This document shows positions 6,676-13,500 of a stretch of DNA of 17,960 nt, one piece after another (within the stretch, counting starts at the first letter, position 1; each line of letters begins with the position of its first letter). The notes under the pieces are model-generated. The model saw only the letters and a list, made by a program, of their open reading frames with translations, was not told the origin of the DNA and searched no databases. The DNA is taken from assembly GCA_964390645.1 (NCBI GenBank), contig CAYMLL010000152.1, forward strand, positions 1-17,960. The letters are read 5' to 3'. This DNA comes from CAYMLL01 sp964390645. GTDB lineage: Bacteria > Planctomycetota > UBA8108. Made by a program: the position numbers and the translations under genes.

Positions 6676-8214
6676 ATGAGACAGACGATCGCCAGGATGT
6701 CGGGCGTGCTGCTGCCCGTGGCGCTCGCGGTCGCCTCGCGCGCCGGCGCGCAGCCGACCTACTCGCTGTCGATCGACGGCCCGTCGAGCTTCGAAGGCGC
6801 CCCGGGTGCGTCCGTCGACATCGGCGGGGCCTACGACCTCAACCTGGCGGAGGCGGGCAACGACTCGGAGAACGGCGCGCAGGGCTGGTCGATCTCGATC
6901 AGCTCCGACGGCGTCGCGATCACCTCCATCACGACCGAGGGCACCATCGCCGCGGACGTGTCCGAGGGAGGCATCCGCAACACCGGCTTCGAGGTCTCCG
7001 AGACCACGACGGCCTTCCGCGCTGGCGACGAGTGCGCCGGCGACGGCGCGGTCAGCGCGGTGGTGCTGTCCTTCGTCATGAACATCACGCTGGCGGTCAA
7101 CGAGTCCTCGAACATCGCCAGGATCGAGACCGCCGGTACGGCGACGGTGTCCGCGGCAAGGGAGACCGTCGACGTCGCGACGATCGCCTTCGCCCAGGGC
7201 TGTCAGGGCTCCGGTCAGCCAGTCGACAACAACGTCAGCTGGTCGGGCCAGACGGTCTCCCCGGATCGCGGCTCGCTGGCGATCTCTTGCGGAGGTTGTT
7301 TCAGCGGGCGCTGCGACGACGACACCGCGGAGGCCAAGGGTCTGCAGATCGTCGCCGAGGGCGTGATCGTCCCGGACAGCGAGGACGGCGGCACGGCGAT
7401 GAATCCGGCGCTGATCGGGCTGGAGTCCGCCGTCGGCGCACCCGGCTCGACGACGGTGCACTTCGCGATCCGGTCGCGCGGTCTCGCGAGCGGCGTGCAG
7501 GGCTGGTCGGTCTCGGTCGCCGGCGACGCCCGCCTCGCCATCGTCGGCGCCACCACCGACGGCACCGATGCGGCCGACGTCAACGGTGATCCCCCCGGCC
7601 TTCGCAACACCGGCTTCGAGGTCTCCGAGCTGACGATCCGCTCGCAGCCGGGATCGGCCTGTGACGGCCTCGAGGGCGCCGTCAGCGCGGTCGTGCTCTC
7701 CTTCGTGATGAACATCACCCTCGACGCCGACGGCGACAACCGCATCCTCAGCCTCGACGTCGAGTCGACCGACGCGGTGCTCGTGGACGGCTCGGTCGGT
7801 GGTGTCGTGCAGTGGAAGGACGGCTGCCAGGGCTCGGGCCAGCCGGTCAACAACGTCGCCACCGTCGGCGGCAACACCGAGACCTTCGGCTTCTGTCAGG
7901 CGGTGACCGTCCGGTTCTCGCCCCTCGACCCTGGCGGCTTCGCCATTCCGTGCGACGCCAACCGTGACGGCAAGCTCGACCTGGCCGACGCGGTGGCGGT
8001 GGTCAACGACCTCTTCCGCGACGGCGACTCGGCCCTCTCCTTCGACTGCGTCGCCGCCTACGACTGCAGCGAGGACGGCATCGCCGAGATCGGCGACGCG
8101 CTGGTCATCGCGGTCGGCCTCTTCGGCGGCGGGCCGCTGCCGCCGGCGGCGCTCGCGGGCGAGTGCACCGAGTTCGATCCGGAGGCCTGCGCCGAGCCTG
8201 CCTGCGCTCTCTGA
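6676..8214 (+). CDS. Secreted two-module dockerin protein (family member 5, near-copy of member 4)
   Basis: The product is 512 residues. ATG 6676 has a modest ribosome site (GAGG 6664-6667) and opens a signal peptide (MRQTIARMSG, hydrophobic core, predicted cleavage AGA|Q after residue 25). That peptide is unlike its neighbour's, although the mature protein is nearly identical. Modules carry QGWSISI near 69, CQGSGQPVDNN near 175, QGWSVSV near 275 and CQGSGQPVNN near 385. The dockerin starts near 425 (DANRDGKLDLAD, DCSEDGIAEIGD), and the tail ends CAEPACAL. It lacks the strong GGAGGAG-A-rich ribosome site, and no promoter is visible between the terminator at 6605-6637 and its start. Expression may rely on read-through, or the copy may be weakly expressed. 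The frame is intact, so it is not a pseudogene by sequence. Confidence 0.87.
   Translation: MRQTIARMSGVLLPVALAVASRAGAQPTYSLSIDGPSSFEGAPGASVDIGGAYDLNLAEAGNDSENGAQGWSISISSDGVAITSITTEGTIAADVSEGGIRNTGFEVSETTTAFRAGDECAGDGAVSAVVLSFVMNITLAVNESSNIARIETAGTATVSAARETVDVATIAFAQGCQGSGQPVDNNVSWSGQTVSPDRGSLAISCGGCFSGRCDDDTAEAKGLQIVAEGVIVPDSEDGGTAMNPALIGLESAVGAPGSTTVHFAIRSRGLASGVQGWSVSVAGDARLAIVGATTDGTDAADVNGDPPGLRNTGFEVSELTIRSQPGSACDGLEGAVSAVVLSFVMNITLDADGDNRILSLDVESTDAVLVDGSVGGVVQWKDGCQGSGQPVNNVATVGGNTETFGFCQAVTVRFSPLDPGGFAIPCDANRDGKLDLADAVAVVNDLFRDGDSALSFDCVAAYDCSEDGIAEIGDALVIAVGLFGGGPLPPAALAGECTEFDPEACAEPACAL
6751..8176 (+). repeat. Direct repeat copy B (mature region of the gene at 6676)
   Basis: Partner of 5045-6503. 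Divergence is concentrated just before the first CQGSGQPV and in the linker between the modules (about 7145-7170 and 7285-7450). Signal peptide and upstream DNA are not shared. Confidence 0.9.
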
Positions 8215-8284
8215 GATGTCCCCGAACCTTTACCTAACTCCCGGTGCCCGAAGGACCTGCGGACTTTTCTGGGGACTCGCTGCG

Positions 8285-8313
8285 TTGACCCTGCGGGGCC
8301 TGGGCTCTATAAT
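8285..8313 (+). promoter_or_regulatory. Strong sigma70-like promoter for the gene at 8557
   Basis: TTGACC (8285-8290) and a perfect TATAAT (8308-8313) are separated by 17 bp. This is the best promoter match in the window. TTTCTGGGGACT (8266-8277) just upstream resembles an element before the promoter at 2633. Confidence 0.68.
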
Positions 8314-8367
8314 CGCCCCTGGTCTCGTACCACGTTCTGGAATGAAACCCTCCCGGTTCGTCCGGAA

Positions 8368-8389
8368 GCCGCCACCCAGGCGGCCTTTT
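8368..8389 (+). promoter_or_regulatory. Terminator-like hairpin in a 5' leader (possible attenuator)
   Basis: GCCGCC (8368-8373) and GGCGGC (8379-8384) pair around loop ACCCA and are followed by CTTTT. It lies about 50 nt after the predicted transcription start and 165 nt before the gene. It could act as an attenuator, but the T-run is short. Confidence 0.35.
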
Positions 8390-8556
8390 CTCACGAGCTG
8401 GCCCAGTCGAGATGAAACGCAGCCCGCTGGCCTCTCGCCGCGGATGATGGCCACAGAAGAGCACACGGCAGTTCCACCCTCGGGGGGCTCTCCGCTGAGC
8501 CATGCTACTCTTGCCAGAGAATGACGTCGGAATAAGAGCATTCTAAGGAGATGGGA

Positions 8557-10032
8557 ATGGAGTTCTTGAAGTCTCTCTCGCTCCCGGTGACGTTGATCGT
8601 CGCCTGCGTCCTGACCTCGGGCCTCCGCGCTCAGGGTGGCCCCGAGGACTACGATCTCGAGATCCGGTTCGACAGCGCCGAGTACGGCCCCGGCGACACC
8701 GCCACGGCGACCGTCGGCGTCGTCGCCCGCGAGCCCGGCATGCAGGGGTGGTCCTTCGGTGCGAGCCACGATCCGGCGGTGCTCAGCCTCGAGACCGCCG
8801 AGCAGGCCGCGGATACCGTCAACGCCCGCGTCGAGCCGTCCTTCGAGGTCACCCGCATCATCGAGGATGAGAACGGCACGCGCATCGGCTTCATCCAGGG
8901 CGTCGTGCTGTCGTTCATCTCGCCGGCCGAGGTGCCCGCCAACCCCGACGCGCTCTTCGGCTTCGCCGTCGCCACCTACACGGTGCTCGACTTCGACTGT
9001 CCCGGTGATCCCTCCGAGACTGCCGTGGAGATCACCGAGACGCTGGCCGCTCCCGGGAGTCCGCCGGTCGACATCAACCTGACCGTCGACGGGCGCGCCA
9101 TCATCCCCGACACGATTACCAACGCCAGCGCGCTCACGGTGTGCTCCTCCGGTGGTGACCTCTCCATAGAGCTCGGCCCCGACGACGATCCGTGCATCGT
9201 CGTCGCCGACGGTGACCCCGCCTCGACGCTCGGGCTCGAGGTGTCGCTGGTGAACGGCGAGGGCGGCTCGACGGTCAACGCGCAGGGCTGGTCCTACGCG
9301 GTGGCCATGACCTTCGACGACATCGTCGCGGTCGAAGCGGCCCCCGGCGCTGACGCGGCCGCGCTGATGGGCGGCGAGGGCCCTGACTTCGTCCACTACA
9401 ACCTCGAGGACTCGAGCGAGGACGGCGCGGTGCGCGGCGTCACCGCGGGAGCCGTGATCGCGCTCGACGCCCCCGGAACCGAGGTCCTGCCGATTCCCTC
9501 CCCCGGCTCCGTCCATATCGACACGATCACCGTGCGCGCCGCGGTGGTGCTCGGTGGGGGCGAGACGCGCGAGACGGAGGTCTCGTTCGTCGACCAGGTG
9601 CTCGGTGGCGACCGACCGCTGGAGATCATCGTCGTTGTCGACAACGACAGCGTCATACCCGACTTCAGCGACACCAAGACCGTGACGCTCCAGGGTGTCG
9701 TCGAAGACGACGCGCGCTACATCCGCGGCGACGCCAACAACGACCGGCGCGTCGACATCGCCGACGGCGTCTGGATCATCAGCATGCTCTTCCGCGGTGG
9801 CGAGATGACCACCTGCCTGCCGGCCGCGAATGCCAACGCGGACTCGAACAAGGACGGCTCGACGAAGGTGGACATCTCCGACGCGATGTACATCTTCAAC
9901 TACCGACTGCAGCCGGGCGCGACTCCTGCGACGCTCTTCCCGGCACCGTCCGCGCCGTTCCCGTCCTGTGCGGTCGACCCGAACGTCGACCTGGCCGAGT
10001 GTCCGGTGGGCTCGCACATCTGCAGCAGTTGA
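8557..10032 (+). CDS. Diverged secreted cohesin-like/dockerin protein
   Basis: The product is 491 residues. ATG 8557 is preferred over ATG 8551, because AAGGAG (8545-8550) abuts 8551 but is 6 nt from 8557. The signal peptide (MEFLKSLSLP, hydrophobic core, predicted cleavage LRA|Q after residue 25) is followed by two modules. Module 1 has MQGWSFGASHD near 62. Module 2 has AQGWSYAVAM near 243. Each runs to a region like VDGRAIIPD or VDNDSVIPD, resembling cohesin-like beta-sandwiches of planctomycete extracellular proteins. The RNTGF and CQGSGQPV blocks of the upstream paralogs are absent. The dockerin starts near 390 (DANNDRRVDIAD). Its second loop, DSNKDGSTKVDISD, is two residues longer than usual. 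The tail ends CPVGSHICSS. It has its own promoter at 8285. No enzymatic motif is seen. Confidence 0.87.
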   Translation: MEFLKSLSLPVTLIVACVLTSGLRAQGGPEDYDLEIRFDSAEYGPGDTATATVGVVAREPGMQGWSFGASHDPAVLSLETAEQAADTVNARVEPSFEVTRIIEDENGTRIGFIQGVVLSFISPAEVPANPDALFGFAVATYTVLDFDCPGDPSETAVEITETLAAPGSPPVDINLTVDGRAIIPDTITNASALTVCSSGGDLSIELGPDDDPCIVVADGDPASTLGLEVSLVNGEGGSTVNAQGWSYAVAMTFDDIVAVEAAPGADAAALMGGEGPDFVHYNLEDSSEDGAVRGVTAGAVIALDAPGTEVLPIPSPGSVHIDTITVRAAVVLGGGETRETEVSFVDQVLGGDRPLEIIVVVDNDSVIPDFSDTKTVTLQGVVEDDARYIRGDANNDRRVDIADGVWIISMLFRGGEMTTCLPAANANADSNKDGSTKVDISDAMYIFNYRLQPGATPATLFPAPSAPFPSCAVDPNVDLAECPVGSHICSS

Positions 10033-10295
10033 CGGGGGCAGTGCCGCCGGGGGAACCGTCTTCCCGCTGGCACGCCTGCGGAATCCGGCATGCGGGAGCG
10101 GGACCGTCCCTTCCTGCAAGGTCGGACGAGGACCCCGGGGGGGTGGGGGCGGCCACGGCTTCCACCCGGCTGTCTGTTATCGCCCATGCGGTTCCGGGCA
10201 CGGTTTTCACCAACCGACGCACGCTCGGGACACGTATCTCGTACGGTCGAGAGTGCCGTCGCAGAGCGAGTCTCAATTGAGGTGATCCAGCCGCG

Positions 10296-10324
10296 TTGAC
10301 CACCGGTCGGTCAGGGCGTACCAT
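10296..10324 (+). promoter_or_regulatory. Sigma70-like promoter for the lipoprotein gene
   Basis: TTGACC (10296-10301) and TACCAT (10319-10324) are separated by 17 bp. The -35 is identical to those at 389 and 8285. Confidence 0.5.
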
Positions 10325-10487
10325 GGATCCTGTCTCCCGGAACACCGCCGCCACCGAGGTGCCACAAGGACTCTCGGGCGGCTCGCGACCCAGCCAGAAC
10401 CCAGCCGTCCAGCTTCCTTCCCCGACGGCGTTCAGGGTGCCGCTCGAGCACCCGTCACAGAGGCCACATGCCCAGTTTGATCCCGCA

Positions 10488-10503
10488 GCGACGAGGTAAC
10501 GCG
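10488..10503 (+). promoter_or_regulatory. Ribosome binding site fixing the start at 10504
   Basis: GAGGT (10493-10497) sits 6 nt before ATG 10504. The in-frame ATG at 10468 has no comparable site and would add 12 residues before the signal peptide. Confidence 0.65.
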
Positions 10504-13500
10504 ATGCAGTCTCTTCTCGACTCCATCCGCCGTCCGGCTCATCTTTGCGCTCTCGCCGGCGTCCTGGCGATGACCGCGTGCACGCGCAACCCCGCGACCG
10601 TTCGCAGCAGCGTTCCGGTACCGGGTCAGGCGAACGTCGACACCCGGACGGTTATCGCCGTCTTCCTGTCGAACACGATGTCGGCGAGCGACGTGTCGAA
10701 CACCGACGCGGTGAACTTCGTCGTCACGGGAGACCAGACGGAGGGTGTCTACTCCGGGAGCATCCAGGCGACGAACCGCTCTCGCATCTTCGCCGGGCAG
10801 ACGGTCGAGCAGTTCCAGCAAGGTGTCGGTCGCGACCTGCTTCCTCCGGACCCGAGCGGGGATCCCCCGGAGGAAGAGGGCGATGACACGCTCGTCTTCC
10901 TGCTCGATCCCGGTGTCGAGTTCAAGCCGGGTGAGGTCGTCAGCGTCCGTATCAGCGACCGGGTCACCGTGCGAGGCGTCCCGCTCCCCGACGCGATCAG
11001 CTTCACCTTCACCGTCGTGGGCGGTGCCGATCGCGCCGGCGGGGACTTCTTCGTCACGGCGACGGCTCCCGCGACCACCAGCGCTAACGTGGGGGTCACG
11101 CCGGTCTTTCGAGCCAGTCTCTCGGAGGCGGCGGAGCCGGACTCGTTGACCGACAATGTCGTCGTGCGAGGCTCGATCTCCGGCTTCCACATCGGCGGCG
11201 CCACCGCCGTCGACAACAGCGATCCGGAGGCTCCGGCGCTGACACACGTCCTCGCGGTCGGCGATCACCTCGAGCCGGGTGAAATCGTCACGGTCGCGCT
11301 CAAGTCCGAGATCAGCTCCGCTTCGGCCTCTCTGGCGGCGTTCCTGGCGCGTTTCCAGGTGCGTCCCGGCCGGGTGTCAGCCGGCTGGATCCCGAAGGAG
11401 GTTCCGGCGGACGTGTTCGACGTCGTCGCGGTGCTGCCGGGGAACTTCCTGCCGGCGACCGAGGGCGTCGAGCTCGTCGTCGCCACGCGTGACGCCCTCT
11501 TCCTCTACCGGCTCACCCCGGCCGAAGGGGCGGCCGACGGGGCCGCCTGGATGCGTGAGGCCATCGAGGTCACGCGCGGCTTCGAGCTGCGCGGGGCCGT
11601 CGCCATCGATCCGGACGACGACGGCGTGCCGCAGATCGTCGCTCTCCTGCAGAGCGATCTCGTCGGTGGAGGGCTCCTGCAGGAGTACTCGGCGACGGAG
11701 GACGGCACGCTCGAGACCAGCGGCACGCCGAGCCCCTTCGAGGCCGAGTCGCCGGACGGGCTCTTCGCGGGTGACTTCGACGCCGACGGGCAGGTCGAGC
11801 TCTTCGTCACGCACGACGAGGGCGAGTTCGTGCCGGTTCCGCCGGGGGTCGACCCGGACGATCTCGAAGGAGTCGAGATCCCACCGGAGTCGACGGGGCA
11901 CCTGACCATCTTCGAGCTCGGTGTCGGGCTGCCGCCGGGGGACATCGACTTCGGCGACCTGGAGAACCTTCTCGAGGTGCAGTTCACGCCACAACGTCGC
12001 GTCATTCCCGGGTTCGAGCGATCCCGGGGAATCGGCCTCGAGGACCTCGACAACGACGGTCGTCTCGACCTGATCAACGTCACCGTGAGCGGCCTCGTCC
12101 TCTACCGTAACCAGTCGACGACCGAGAGCCCCAGCTCCTTCCGTCGAGTCGGAACGCTGGCCGCCCGCGACGGGAACGCAGCGCAGCCGAATGGCTGGGT
12201 GGCGCTCGACGCAGGTGACGACGGTGACCTCGACATCGTCACGTGGGACGACGCGGGCGCACTTCTCTACGAGAACCGCTACGCGGACGACGCATCGACG
12301 CCGTCGTTGCCCGACGACAGTGATGACGGTGTCATCGAGCCGCACGGACTCCTCTTCGAGCTCGTGACGCCGGTCGACTTCTCGACCGCGGGCGTCAACG
12401 TCCTGCCCGGTGATCGGGTGCTGGCGGCCAACATTGACGGTGACAGCGCCGGGCTCCGCGAGATCGTGGTCGGCCGCTCCGGCGGCGAGACGATCGTGTT
12501 GATCGCCGGCGAAGGCGACACCTTCACCGCGCATCCCCTCGGTGGCGAGATGTCCCTCTCCGGCCTCGCGTTTGCCGACACGAACGGCGACACCGGACTC
12601 GACGTCGTGACCATCACCGGCGACTCGGCCGTTCTCTACGAGACCGACCCGGCCGACGTGATCGCGCCCCCCTTTCCGGAGCCGGTACACTTCTTTCTCG
12701 AGTGCGCCGTCGACGGGTCGACCGGTGAGTGCGTGGTGGACGAGAACGGATTCGTCGACGTCGTCGTGCGTGGCGACCTCACCCGAGCGTTCACTGGCTA
12801 CTCGATCTCGCTCGACTACGACCAGGCCGACCTCGACTATGTCGGCTTCACGCCTCCGGTGAGCTTCGAGCAGACCGCGACGTTCTCGATCTGTCCGAAC
12901 GTCAGTGGCGTCGGTTGCTCCGGCTTCGCGACCGCGTCGATGACCTACCGTGAGAACACGATCGGCGCGCCGCTCCCGGACGTGGAGCTCGGTGTGTTCC
13001 GCTTCCGCGTCCAGTCGGTCGAGGTGGAGACGGTAGCCTCGATCGCCTTCTCTAGCTTCGATGCCGGCGGTCGCAGCTTCGCGAACATTCTGACGGTGAA
13101 CGAGGAGGGCATCTCCCGGGACGTGCCCGTGGGCCTTCTCGGCGATCCGATCGAGATCACGCTGCTGCCGCCGCCCCCGCCCGGGCTGGTCATACAGTGC
13201 GGGGTCGAGGAGCGTCGTGCGACGAGCGCTCTGGTGCGGGTCGAGTGGCGCTCCGAGCTTCTGCGCTTCGACTCGATCGACCTCGACTTCACGCAGGGCG
13301 AGTTCGAGTTGCATGAGACGCGTGACTGGGACGACGGCTCGGGCATATTCGAGATCTCGTTCCCAGGTGTGATCTCGGTCTCGGCGAGCGCCGAACGTGT
13401 CGATGGTGAGGGCGACGGTCCCGAGCAGGCGAACTGCGAGGTCATCAACGTGTTCCGTCCGACCATCTCGGGTTGCGCCGAAGGTCAGGACGGGGCCGAG

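Larger units (their letters stand above)
8215..8556 (+). other. Intergenic region and 5' leader of the gene at 8557
   Basis: This 342-nt gap has no T-tailed terminator for the gene ending at 8214. It contains a strong promoter (8285-8313) and a leader of about 235 nt. A terminator-like hairpin lies at 8368-8389. An open frame at 8342-8524 (MKPSRFVRKPPPRRP at its start) is basic and proline-rich but has no ribosome site, so I do not call it a gene. Confidence 0.45.
10033..10503 (+). other. Intergenic region and 5' leader of the gene at 10504
   Basis: This 471-nt gap holds an imperfect hairpin after the stop (GTGCC...GGCAC, about 10043-10075, with inner GGGAA/TTCCC) but no T-tract. A G-rich run follows at 10137-10149 (G7, T, G5). 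The promoter is at 10296-10324 and its leader is about 170 nt and C-rich. Short open frames on both strands here have no ribosome site or recognisable product. Confidence 0.4.

Noticed and set aside
5536..7461. A 641-codon minus-strand frame across the genes at 4976 and 6676, and a similar one at 8230-10119
   Set aside because: Both are mirror images of the repeated plus-strand coding sequence, with low-complexity Arg/Asp/Val composition. They also run through a terminator or promoter region.
1191..7617. The eight identical 15-mers as a CRISPR-like or dispersed mobile repeat
   Set aside because: Copies are 600-1500 nt apart, always in the same codon phase within the coding modules, with no spacer structure.
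185..10029. PEP-CTERM or LPXTG-type sorting signals at the protein C-termini
   Set aside because: The C-termini are acidic and Cys-containing, with no hydrophobic segment or basic end.
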